DNA of 63,221 nucleotides from contig CACWNV010000019.1 of NCBI GenBank assembly GCA_902762325.1, positions 1 to 63,221 of the forward strand, read 5' to 3'. Source of the DNA: an uncultured Prevotellaceae bacterium (lineage in GTDB: Bacteria; Bacteroidota; Bacteroidia; Bacteroidales; Bacteroidaceae). The notes under the pieces are model-generated. The model was not told the DNA's origin. It saw only the letters and a program-made list of their open reading frames with translations, and did not search any database. Positions 8,093-16,728 of the stretch are shown one piece after another; position 1 is the first letter of the stretch, and each line of letters opens with the position of its first letter. The translations under genes and the position numbers were made by a program.

Positions 8093-9409
8093 ATGAATTC
8101 AAAAGGACTATTGAAGTTTTTTAAAATCACACTTGTCATCTGCATTCTATCCTTCTCGTTGCCCCTACATGCTCAGGAAGCAGCAGGTGACAGCGTCATG
8201 CAGCATGCAAAGGGAAACAAGTTCAGCATCGGTGGTTATGGTGAAGTTTGTTTCAGTCGTAATTTCTACAGTAATCACGTCAGTCGCTACTCACAACCCG
8301 AAGAACACAAGAACGACCCAAGTCATGGGCAATTCGACATTCCTCATGCAGTCATCTATTTAGGGTATGACTTTGGGAAAGGTTGGACATTCGGCACAGA
8401 AATAGAATTCGAGCATGGCGGTAATGGTATCGCCTACGAGAAAGAAGACGAAGAAGGCGGCGAATGGGAACAGGAAACCGAAAAGGGCGGTGAGGTGGAA
8501 CTCGAGCAGTTCTGGATTCAGAAGTCTTTCAATCGTGCAGCCAACCTCCGTATCGGACATATTGTCGTGCCCGTAGGACTCAACAATGCTCACCATGAAC
8601 CCCTCAACTTCTTCACGGTCTATCGTCCTGAAGGAGAAAACACCATCATGCCGAGTACATGGCATCAGACAGGTGTCAGCTTCTGGGGACGCATGGGAGC
8701 CTTCCGCTACGAAGCTCAGTTGTTAGCAGGTCTGAACGCTGACAACTTCACCAATACCGGATGGATTAAGAAAGGACACAAATCACCGCTCGAGTATGAT
8801 GTTGCCAACAAATACGGCATGAGCTTACGTGTGGACAACTATTCTATTCCTGGTCTTCGTATCGGCATAAGCGGTTACTACGGACATAGCATAGGCAACA
8901 GCTATCCAAGAAATGCCAATGGTACCGATGCCACATACAAAGGACAGGTGGTGATCGGAGCCATCGACTTCACCTATAATGCACACAACTGGATTGTACG
9001 TGGTCAGGCTGATTACGGCTACCTTGGTAATGCAGCCGAGCTCAAGTATAACTACAACCGTTTGAACAACAAATCACCGTTCAAGCACTCTGCATTTGTC
9101 TCTAAGAATGCCTATGCGTTTGGAATTGAAGCAGGTTACGACGTCTTCTCACAAATCTCCAGCTTAAGAAAGGCAAGTCAGAAACTTTTTGTCTTCGGAC
9201 GGTATGAAGCATACAATCCGTACGCATCTGCAACAAAGGGGACGAAGTATGATTATACAGCTATTAAACGAGTGGCTGCGGGTGTCAATTACTACCCCAT
9301 GAAACAAATCGTTATCAAGGCTGAGTATTCACACCGGTTCCTTAAGAATCTTTATAACAACGAGCCATCTGTCAACATCGGTGTTGCGTATGAAGGCTTC
9401 TTTCTTTAA
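8093..9409 (+). CDS. Outer-membrane beta-barrel porin, OprO/OprP-like
   Basis: The protein starts MNSKGLLKFFKITLVICILS with a signal peptide ending near LHAQ. It continues with alternating amphipathic strands typical of phosphate-selective-porin-like barrels (GGYGEVCFSRNF, LRIGHIVVPVGLNN, WHQTGVSFWGRMG) and ends in an aromatic-rich strand (VAYEGFFL). An acidic stretch near residue 115 (EKEDEEGGEWEQETEKGGE) may bind metal or cations. It is the first gene of the operon with imelysin, di-haem lipoprotein and haem lyase, so it may admit the substrate used in the periplasm. Substrate is not known. The start after the -7 element is preferred over an upstream TTG. Confidence 0.85.
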   Translation: MNSKGLLKFFKITLVICILSFSLPLHAQEAAGDSVMQHAKGNKFSIGGYGEVCFSRNFYSNHVSRYSQPEEHKNDPSHGQFDIPHAVIYLGYDFGKGWTFGTEIEFEHGGNGIAYEKEDEEGGEWEQETEKGGEVELEQFWIQKSFNRAANLRIGHIVVPVGLNNAHHEPLNFFTVYRPEGENTIMPSTWHQTGVSFWGRMGAFRYEAQLLAGLNADNFTNTGWIKKGHKSPLEYDVANKYGMSLRVDNYSIPGLRIGISGYYGHSIGNSYPRNANGTDATYKGQVVIGAIDFTYNAHNWIVRGQADYGYLGNAAELKYNYNRLNNKSPFKHSAFVSKNAYAFGIEAGYDVFSQISSLRKASQKLFVFGRYEAYNPYASATKGTKYDYTAIKRVAAGVNYYPMKQIVIKAEYSHRFLKNLYNNEPSVNIGVAYEGFFL

Positions 9410-9443
9410 ATGACAAAACAACAAACTCAATTTTTAAAATAAA

Positions 9444-10778
9444 ATGAAAAAGATTATCAATTATGCATTGCTCCCTATTGTAGCATGCACCATGGCTATG
9501 GCTTTTACTGCTTGTAGTAATGACAAAGACGACAACAAAGACAACTCTGGATTTGACTTGGTCATTACGAATCCAATTGTCGACAATGACAATTATCCCT
9601 CAAACACGGTAGCAGCAAATTATTCGAAGAAAAACTTCGGAGAAGATGCTATTGACGGTTGTGCAAAGGTCGTAGATCAACTCTCTAAAGCTAATAATGC
9701 TATTCAGAGAACCAATCTCACGGAACAACAAGAATCATACCTAAGAGAGGTCTTGAAGAATCTTGTTTCAAATGTGATTATTCCGACTTACACCGAACTT
9801 GCCAACGATGTCGAGACATTGGAGAAAACGCTGAACGGTCTGACCGTGAACTCTATTACACAGGCACAGATCAATGAAGCATGTGAGGACTTCAAGAATG
9901 CACGTAAGAACTGGGAGCGTTCCGAAGCTTTCCTCATGGGTGCTGCCAGCGATTTCGATGTAGACCCGACAATCGATTCATGGCCGCTCAACCGTATTCT
10001 TTTGCTCAACTACTTCAACAACGGTATGAACGAAGAGATGCTTGAAGACGCAACCATCCTTGGATTCCATGCTCTCGAATTCATCCTTTTCCGTGACGGA
10101 CAGCCACGAAAGGTTGCTGAGTTCAAGGCAAACGACACCTACAAGAACTTTGAGAAGATTTCCGGAGCACAGGAACTCGCTTATGCCCAGACCATCTGTA
10201 CATTACTCAAGCAGCGCTGCTTCCAGCTGCAAGTGGCTTGGGAAGGTGAGACCAGCGCAAATGCTCAGCGCGTAGCTGTCGTGAAGAATGCAAAGCTTGA
10301 ATACATGACTGAAAAAGGACTCAACTATGGTCAGAATCTGACACTTGCCGGTTCAGATAGTCGTAGCACATTCCCGACGCTGAAAACCGCTATATCGCAG
10401 GTTCTTTCTGACAATGAAGGCAGCTGCTGTTCTATTGCTACAGAGGTAGGAACCGCAAAGATTGCCAATCCCTTCTCTGCTGGTGACATCTCATACGTTG
10501 AATCTCCCTACAGCTACAACTCCATCGCTGACTTCAGAGACAACATCCGTTCCATCCGAAACATCTGGCTTGGTTCTACCGACCGTAAGGCAAACAGATA
10601 CAGTTTCCACACATTCTTTGCCAGCACCAATAACAAGAGCATCAGCGAGGGTGTTGAAAACGCATACGTTAAGGCTATTACCGACATCAGCAACATGCCT
10701 GCTCCGTTTGTGAAATACGTGAGTGTCATCTGGAACAAGGCTTTCGAAGATGATGAAGACTGGGAAGTTGAGGAATAA
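9444..10778 (+). CDS. Imelysin-family lipoprotein
   Basis: The 444-residue protein has a lipoprotein signal with lipobox FTACSND and an imelysin (peptidase M75-like) domain over most of its length. The GxHxxE motif is present as GFHALE at residues 207-212. Imelysins are helical periplasmic proteins linked to iron uptake (IrpA, EfeO-like); peptidase activity is doubtful in the family. Its place between a porin and a di-haem lipoprotein supports a role in iron or redox handling at the cell envelope. It lies 34 bases after the porin and 19 bases before the cytochrome. Confidence 0.88.
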   Translation: MKKIINYALLPIVACTMAMAFTACSNDKDDNKDNSGFDLVITNPIVDNDNYPSNTVAANYSKKNFGEDAIDGCAKVVDQLSKANNAIQRTNLTEQQESYLREVLKNLVSNVIIPTYTELANDVETLEKTLNGLTVNSITQAQINEACEDFKNARKNWERSEAFLMGAASDFDVDPTIDSWPLNRILLLNYFNNGMNEEMLEDATILGFHALEFILFRDGQPRKVAEFKANDTYKNFEKISGAQELAYAQTICTLLKQRCFQLQVAWEGETSANAQRVAVVKNAKLEYMTEKGLNYGQNLTLAGSDSRSTFPTLKTAISQVLSDNEGSCCSIATEVGTAKIANPFSAGDISYVESPYSYNSIADFRDNIRSIRNIWLGSTDRKANRYSFHTFFASTNNKSISEGVENAYVKAITDISNMPAPFVKYVSVIWNKAFEDDEDWEVEE

Positions 10779-10797
10779 TTGATTAGAAGAAGACATT

Positions 10798-12570
10798 ATG
10801 AAATTAAACACATTATCAAGGGTTTTCCTATTAGGGCTTATCTCTCTTCCGTTGCTGACTTCCTGTAAGGACGATGAAGACAGCGAATCAAACGGACTTG
10901 GCGGCCTGACCCCTGCTGAAGAGACTTTTGGCAAGGCAAACGATGTATTCAGTGCCGAAGAATGGTATCCTGGAGGTAATTTAGGAACAACAGAATATGC
11001 AAGTTATTCTGCTGCCGCTCCAGCGGTCACAAACATCTCGGGCATGGAAGAAGACTTTAACACAGGAGAAGATTTCTTTGAGCATCTGTACACTTTTGAG
11101 CAGAATCCACGAAAAGGACTTGGCCCCGCATGGGTGCGCAACAGCTGCATTGCTTGTCACCCGTCCTATGGACATGGTAAGCGTCAGACTGAATACCGTG
11201 CCAACCAGATAGGCAACGGCTATTTGCTCGTGGTCTATCATCCAAGCAACAATGCTTACATCTCGGAGGTGACGGGTATGCCTCAGACTAAAGCAATGAG
11301 TCCGTTCAAGGCTCCTATTGATGAGACTCAAATCCAGATTGACTGGAAAAATGTGACAAGCATGGAGAGCGGTCTTGCCATGCAATTCCCCGATGGCGAG
11401 AAATACGAGCTCATCTATCCTGAAGTTCGTATCCCTCAGTCGGCATTTAACACCAATCCCAAACCAACGGAATATGATGTTCGTCTGGAGTCGACAATCG
11501 GTATCTATGGAACTGGTCTGCTGGATGCTATTACAGACGAAGACATGCGCGAGCAGTATCGCAAAGAGGCTAAGTTTGTTGAGCTGAATCCTGCCATGTG
11601 GGACAAGGAAGCCAACGACTTCAAGGCTTCTGCCTACTATAGTGCACCTTACAATGACTTAGGTTCATTCAACGGTGACCGTGGACCTGTCAAACGCTTT
11701 ACATACGCTATGACTCGAGGCTCATTACAAGACGGTCCTGGTGCAAATGCTATTTGGAACATCACAAACGTGACGCGCTCCGACCGGCATTACCTCTACT
11801 CGACTCCGGCATGGGCAAAGGCTCAAAGCGAAGATAGCGAGGTCATCAGTTATATCAAGGAACATGGTGCTTCTGAATCAAGCATCCTGCACCCGTATTT
11901 TGCCGATGGAAAGGACGAAAACATCAAGGAGCGCATCTATGATATTCTCAGCACTTCATCAATTGCCAAGAAAGAGACTTTCGACAAATACCTCTTTAAC
12001 GGTGCTCCTTATAACGGCCAGGAGGAAATGAGCAACAAGCAGTACTATCAGTTCATGGTATGGCATCGTGGACTGGCTGTTCCGGCTGCCCGCAACCTGA
12101 ACGATGCTGATGTGAAGAGAGGAAAAGTGCTATTCAATGAACTGGGATGTGCTACTTGCCACCGCCCGTCGTGGAAAACCGGCAACGACAACATGTGGGT
12201 AGATGCAAGCATCAAGGCTTATGCTGATGCCAACGGACTGGCTAAGGACGGAGACTACACGAAACTGCTTCCAAAATATCCGAAACAGACCATCTGGCCT
12301 TATACAGACATGGTTCAGCACAGGTTGTTCATGGTGAACGACATTCGCACGGGCTGGTGCCGTACAACGCCATTATGGGGACGAGGGCTCTCTCGTCAGC
12401 TGACAGGTGCTGATGACCGCCTTCACGATTGCCGTGCTCGCAACGAGATAGAGGCCATCATGTGGCACGCCTATAGCAAACAAAGTGACGCTTTCGAATC
12501 TGCTGCCAAGTTCTACCAGCTGCCAAAGGCAGATCGTGACGCAATTGTGAAGTTCTTACGTTCCATTTAA
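10798..12570 (+). CDS. Di-haem c-type cytochrome lipoprotein, DUF1111/DHOR family
   Basis: The 590-residue lipoprotein (lipobox LLTSCKD) has two CxxCH haem sites: Cys117-Cys120-His121 (CIACH) and Cys451-Cys454-His455 (CATCH). The second half carries family motifs such as FNELGCATCHRP and WCRTTPLWGRG. DUF1111 proteins are called di-haem oxidoreductases and are distantly related to bacterial peroxidases; their substrate is unsettled. Pairing with imelysin is a recurrent context. Haem attachment would need a maturation system, which the next gene supplies. A cytochrome peroxidase-like role in peroxide removal or iron oxidation is an inference. Confidence 0.9.
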   Translation: MKLNTLSRVFLLGLISLPLLTSCKDDEDSESNGLGGLTPAEETFGKANDVFSAEEWYPGGNLGTTEYASYSAAAPAVTNISGMEEDFNTGEDFFEHLYTFEQNPRKGLGPAWVRNSCIACHPSYGHGKRQTEYRANQIGNGYLLVVYHPSNNAYISEVTGMPQTKAMSPFKAPIDETQIQIDWKNVTSMESGLAMQFPDGEKYELIYPEVRIPQSAFNTNPKPTEYDVRLESTIGIYGTGLLDAITDEDMREQYRKEAKFVELNPAMWDKEANDFKASAYYSAPYNDLGSFNGDRGPVKRFTYAMTRGSLQDGPGANAIWNITNVTRSDRHYLYSTPAWAKAQSEDSEVISYIKEHGASESSILHPYFADGKDENIKERIYDILSTSSIAKKETFDKYLFNGAPYNGQEEMSNKQYYQFMVWHRGLAVPAARNLNDADVKRGKVLFNELGCATCHRPSWKTGNDNMWVDASIKAYADANGLAKDGDYTKLLPKYPKQTIWPYTDMVQHRLFMVNDIRTGWCRTTPLWGRGLSRQLTGADDRLHDCRARNEIEAIMWHAYSKQSDAFESAAKFYQLPKADRDAIVKFLRSI

Positions 12571-12591
12571 TACTGTCTGCTTTTAGACCAT

Positions 12592-12654
12592 AAGCGGAAA
12601 TTGGGTGTATTCTTTTTACTCGACTGAATAATAGAACACACCCTTTTTCCGTTT
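12592..12654 (+). terminator. Hairpin after the di-haem cytochrome gene
   Basis: GCGGAAATTGGGTGT near 12595 pairs with ACACCCTTTTTCCG near 12638-12651, with small internal mismatches, followed by TTTATATGTT. It may trim or attenuate the operon transcript before the haem lyase gene at 12694. Confidence 0.5.
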
Positions 12655-12693
12655 ATATGTTATATTTCCAATGCATAACCCATAGAGTTAGAC

Positions 12694-14907
12694 ATGTTAA
12701 AGAAGACAGTTATATTCTTATATTTAGCCATCGTCATAGTTCTTGGTGTCACGACTTTTGTTGAGCATTACCAAGGCCGTTCCTACGTATTGCAGAATTA
12801 CTATGGGGCATGGTGGTTTTCTGTATTGTGGGCTTTATTGACTGCTGCCGGCATTGCATGGATCATCAGGCAGAAGATGAGGCGATGGCCGATAGTTCTG
12901 CTTCATGTCTCATTCATCGTTATCCTTGCCGGAGCTTTCCTGACACACATCACCTCAAAGCAGGGACTCATCCATCTGAGATATGGAGAACCCACGAACG
13001 AGTATTATGAGGCACAGACAGAATACGGAATGAGAATAAGGCATCTTCCGTTCACCATCAAGCTCAATGCCTTTGATGTAGAGTACCATTCAGGAACGAT
13101 GGCACCTGCCGACTACAAGTCTAAAATCACAATCATAGAGAACGGGCAGGAAACGGAAGGCACCATCTCAATGAACAACATTCTCACTTATCGTTCCTAT
13201 CGGCTTTTCCAGAGTTCATACGATGAAGACCAACAGGGAAGCATTCTGTCCTTTAATATCGACAAGTGGGGCTGTCCTGTTACCTATTTGGGGTATGCTC
13301 TCCTGTTTTTTTCATTATTATATATGCTCGTCGATCCCAAGGGAACTTTCCGAAGGCTCCTCCACTCTCCATTGCTGAAAAAGGCAGCAACGGTTCTCTT
13401 GTTATTGATGATTATCCCGCATGGTGTCATCAAAGCCCAGCCTACCCTTCCCAAAGAAACCGCCAAGGAGTTCGGAAAGCTATGTATTCTCTATAACGAC
13501 CGAATCTGTCCGATTCAGACTTTTGCTCTTGACTTTACCAAGAAGCTCTATGGCAAGGAACACTATAAGGACTTTTCTGCCGAGCAGGTGTTATTAGGAT
13601 TCATTTTCTGGAACGACGAATGGAGCAAAGAGCCGATCATTAAAATCAAGGGCAGCGAACTCCGCGACCGATTGGATTTGCCAAAGTACTGTTCTCCATC
13701 AACCTTCTTCAAGGAAGACATGGGAGGATACATCATCGGTCCTTACATCAATGAGTTTTATAGTGGCAACCAGGACAATTTCCACAAGCAGGCAGTGCAA
13801 ATTGACGATAAAATCGCCCTTTTAATGACTTTGCACCAAGGCACATTGCTTAAGATTTTCCCTGTTTCCACCAATGACTATACCATGTGGTATGCGCCGA
13901 CGGACAAAATGCCGAACACGGTTACAAGGCAGAACAAGAGATTTATCGAGACCATATTCAACACCCTGTATCAGGATGCTTTGTCCAATAACATCTCTCA
14001 TTTTAATGATGTCTTGAAAGATATCAGAACCTATCAGAGAAGGAATTCAGGGGACTCCCTGCCAAGCAGGACAAAGATAAATGCCGAACTGACATACAAT
14101 AAGATTCCATTTGCTACCATCCTCTTTATGTTTAACCTGACGATGGGGTTCATCTCCTTATTCTTCGTGACCATCAGGTTATCCAAAAACAAAGGTAGAA
14201 ACGAACTGTTGCTGCCTGTCTTGCTCTTCATTTCATTTTTGGCACTTTCAACATGCATCATTCTCCGATGGATCATCAAATCCACTGTTCCTATCAGTAA
14301 CGGCTATGAGACCATGCTATTGATTGCATGGTTCGTCATGTTGATTTCCCTGATTACCTACTTCAAGCTTGCGAAGGTAAACAAGCTGATGGGAATGATT
14401 GTCATCACCTTTGGGTTCCTGATAAGCGGCTTCGCACTTCTTGTGAGTCATATCAACCAAATGGACCCTCAGATTACGCACATGATGCCCGTCCTTAACA
14501 GTCCTTTGCTGTCCATACACGTCTGCATCATCATGATGTCATTTGCATTGCTCAGCCTCACATTCATCTGTAGCATCATTGGACTTCTTTTCAGGAAGAT
14601 TGAAAAGCAACTGGCCGTCTTGAGCATGATTTTCCTTTATCCTGCCCTCACGACACTTGGCATCGGCATCTTCACAGGAGCTATATGGGCAAACATATCT
14701 TGGGGACAGTACTGGAGCTGGGATCCAAAGGAAACATGGGCATTAATCACATTCATGGTCTATGCCATAGCTGTTCACAACAAGACATTGTCCCGACTCA
14801 ACAATCCGCGTTTTTATCACACCTATATGCTCATTGCCTTCGTGACCCTTCTCATGACTTATTTCGGTGTGAATTACGTATTAGGCGGCATGCACAGCTA
14901 CGCATGA
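12694..14907 (+). CDS. ccsA: Cytochrome c biogenesis protein, ResB-CcsA fusion
   Basis: The 737-residue membrane protein joins a ResB/CcsB-like N-terminal half (several membrane segments and a large periplasmic part) to a CcsA half with many membrane helices. The tryptophan-rich haem-handling motif WGQYWSWDPKE spans residues 670-680, with conserved histidines in flanking helices. It belongs to the system II haem lyases that export haem and attach it to CxxCH proteins. It follows the di-haem lipoprotein by 123 bases on the same strand, so its probable client is that cytochrome. No nrfAH genes are seen nearby, the usual partners in this phylum. Confidence 0.9.
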   Translation: MLKKTVIFLYLAIVIVLGVTTFVEHYQGRSYVLQNYYGAWWFSVLWALLTAAGIAWIIRQKMRRWPIVLLHVSFIVILAGAFLTHITSKQGLIHLRYGEPTNEYYEAQTEYGMRIRHLPFTIKLNAFDVEYHSGTMAPADYKSKITIIENGQETEGTISMNNILTYRSYRLFQSSYDEDQQGSILSFNIDKWGCPVTYLGYALLFFSLLYMLVDPKGTFRRLLHSPLLKKAATVLLLLMIIPHGVIKAQPTLPKETAKEFGKLCILYNDRICPIQTFALDFTKKLYGKEHYKDFSAEQVLLGFIFWNDEWSKEPIIKIKGSELRDRLDLPKYCSPSTFFKEDMGGYIIGPYINEFYSGNQDNFHKQAVQIDDKIALLMTLHQGTLLKIFPVSTNDYTMWYAPTDKMPNTVTRQNKRFIETIFNTLYQDALSNNISHFNDVLKDIRTYQRRNSGDSLPSRTKINAELTYNKIPFATILFMFNLTMGFISLFFVTIRLSKNKGRNELLLPVLLFISFLALSTCIILRWIIKSTVPISNGYETMLLIAWFVMLISLITYFKLAKVNKLMGMIVITFGFLISGFALLVSHINQMDPQITHMMPVLNSPLLSIHVCIIMMSFALLSLTFICSIIGLLFRKIEKQLAVLSMIFLYPALTTLGIGIFTGAIWANISWGQYWSWDPKETWALITFMVYAIAVHNKTLSRLNNPRFYHTYMLIAFVTLLMTYFGVNYVLGGMHSYA

Positions 14908-14931
14908 TTCATATTACCCAAAAACAACATT

Positions 14932-14979
14932 GTTCCTGTAAACTGCATTTGTCAACTCCACATTGCAATTTACAGGAAC
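14932..14979 (+). terminator. Terminator-like hairpin after ccsA
   Basis: GTTCCTGTAAA (14932-14942) pairs with TTTACAGGAAC (14969-14979), followed by a modest T-rich run. It closes the cytochrome module. Confidence 0.6.
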
Positions 14980-15068
14980 TCTGATTTTCAGTCCTCACAT
15001 TTTTAGACTTTTGAACCGAGATTAGTATTTTTAGTACACTTATTTTTTTTGGAGTTTTATTTTTGTTG

Positions 15069-15076
15069 TACCTTTG
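15069..15076 (+). promoter_or_regulatory. -7 element of the SLC13 symporter gene
   Basis: TACCTTTG matches TAnnTTTG and lies about 40 bases before the ATG at 15118. Confidence 0.7.
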
Positions 15077-15117
15077 CAGCTAAATTTCTAAACATCCATA
15101 AATCATATTAAGAACAA

Positions 15118-16590
15118 ATGCCAGAGAATATTAAAAATGTTCTGTCAGGTGAATTCCACATCAAGAAGTTTGTGCTGTTCACCATTACGCTTCTTATTAC
15201 TGTTCTTGTCTGGAATTTGCCAATCGACACTTTTGGCATAGAAGGACTCACTGTCGTCCAGCAACGAGTAATAGCAATTTTTGTAATGGCTGTACTTCTA
15301 TGGCTTACCGAAGCTATTCCAGCATGGGCCACATCTGTTACGATTATCTTTGTGCTGCTTTTCTGTGTCTCGGACTCATCCTTTAAATTCCTACAGGGAA
15401 GTGAAGGTGAGTATGGTCAGCTGCTCGATTCTGTCGGTATTATGGCCTGCTTCGCCGACCCGACAATCATCCTGTTCTTAGGTGGATTCGTGCTTGCTAT
15501 TGCTGCGACGAAGAGCGGACTTGATGTCTTGATGGCAAAGACGATGATTAAGCCATTCGGAAAGAAAAGTGAGAATGTGCTGTTAGGTTTTATCCTCATC
15601 ACGGGCATCTTCTCAATGTTCATCTCCAACACGGCAACAGCTGCCATGATGCTTACTTTCCTGACCCCAGTCTTCAAGGCTCTGCCGGCTAACGGTAAAG
15701 GAAGAATTGCCCTTACAATGGCTATCCCCATCGGTGCCAACCTTGGCGGTATGGGTACTCCTATCGGAACTCCTCCAAATGCCTTTGCCTTCAAAGTGCT
15801 GAACGACCCTGCCGGTCTTGACATGGGCATCTCTTTCGGTCAGTGGATGATGTTTATGTGTCCTCTGGTGATATTGCTTCTGGTTCTTGCATGGTTTATC
15901 ATTCTAAAGATTTTCCCCTTCACCAAGAAGACCATTGAACTGCAGATTGAAGGTGATGTGAAGCACAACTGGCGTACTGTTGTGGTGGCCGTGACTTTCT
16001 TCGTTACGATACTCCTCTGGATATTCGGTAAACAACTTGGTGTTAATGCCAATACTACGGCCATGCTGCCTATCGCTGTCTTTGCCTTTACCGGCGTGAT
16101 TACCGCCAAGGATCTGCAAATGATCGACTGGGCTGTCATCTGGATGGTTGCCGGTGGTTTTGCTCTTGGTCTCGCTATGAACGGGACAGGACTGGCAGAG
16201 AATGCCGTTAAGAGTATTCCTTTCGGACAACTCAACCCCATTGTCATTCTCGTCATAAGCGGACTGGTCTGCTTCGCATTGAGTAACTTCATCTCTAACA
16301 CGGCTACTGCTGCCTTGCTGATTCCTATCCTCACCGTTGTCTGTCAGGGAATGGGTGATAGTCTCGGCATCATCGGCGGAACTCCAACCGTCCTTATTGG
16401 TATTGCCGTTGCTGCATCTTGCGCCATGTCGCTGCCTATCTCCACACCTCCGAATGCCATCGCCTACTCCACTGGTCTCATCCAGCAGAAAGACATGGCA
16501 AAGATTGGTGTCATCGTTGGATTGTTAGGTCTTGCAATTGGTTATGCAATGCTTATCTGCATCGGAAAGATGGATATGATAGCAGGATAA
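15118..16590 (+). CDS. SLC13/DASS-family sodium:anion symporter
   Basis: The 490-residue inner-membrane transporter has about a dozen hydrophobic segments and the two SNT signatures of the DASS family (FISNTATAAMM, NFISNTATAALL). The paired substrate-site loops GTPIGTPPNAFA and STPPNAIAYST are also present. Family members import dicarboxylates, citrate or sulfate with Na+. The exact anion cannot be read from the sequence; a C4-dicarboxylate such as succinate would fit a fermentative Bacteroidales cell. The gene appears to be a single transcription unit, with a promoter at 15069 and a strong terminator after it. Confidence 0.92.
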   Translation: MPENIKNVLSGEFHIKKFVLFTITLLITVLVWNLPIDTFGIEGLTVVQQRVIAIFVMAVLLWLTEAIPAWATSVTIIFVLLFCVSDSSFKFLQGSEGEYGQLLDSVGIMACFADPTIILFLGGFVLAIAATKSGLDVLMAKTMIKPFGKKSENVLLGFILITGIFSMFISNTATAAMMLTFLTPVFKALPANGKGRIALTMAIPIGANLGGMGTPIGTPPNAFAFKVLNDPAGLDMGISFGQWMMFMCPLVILLLVLAWFIILKIFPFTKKTIELQIEGDVKHNWRTVVVAVTFFVTILLWIFGKQLGVNANTTAMLPIAVFAFTGVITAKDLQMIDWAVIWMVAGGFALGLAMNGTGLAENAVKSIPFGQLNPIVILVISGLVCFALSNFISNTATAALLIPILTVVCQGMGDSLGIIGGTPTVLIGIAVAASCAMSLPISTPPNAIAYSTGLIQQKDMAKIGVIVGLLGLAIGYAMLICIGKMDMIAG

Positions 16591-16623
16591 TTCCAAAAGA
16601 GATTAAGATAGAATTATTATACC

Positions 16624-16658
16624 AAAGAGGATATGTCAGCATGGGCATATCCTCTTTT
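16624..16658 (+). terminator. Strong intrinsic terminator after the SLC13 gene
   Basis: AAAGAGGATATG and CATATCCTCTTTT form a 12-bp stem with a 10-nt loop, ending in TTTTATTATATC. Confidence 0.85.
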
Positions 16659-16728
16659 ATTATATCTTTTGTTATAGGGCGTCAGACAATAAACCACAAA
16701 TTCCTACGTTATAACAATAAACTGAAAT

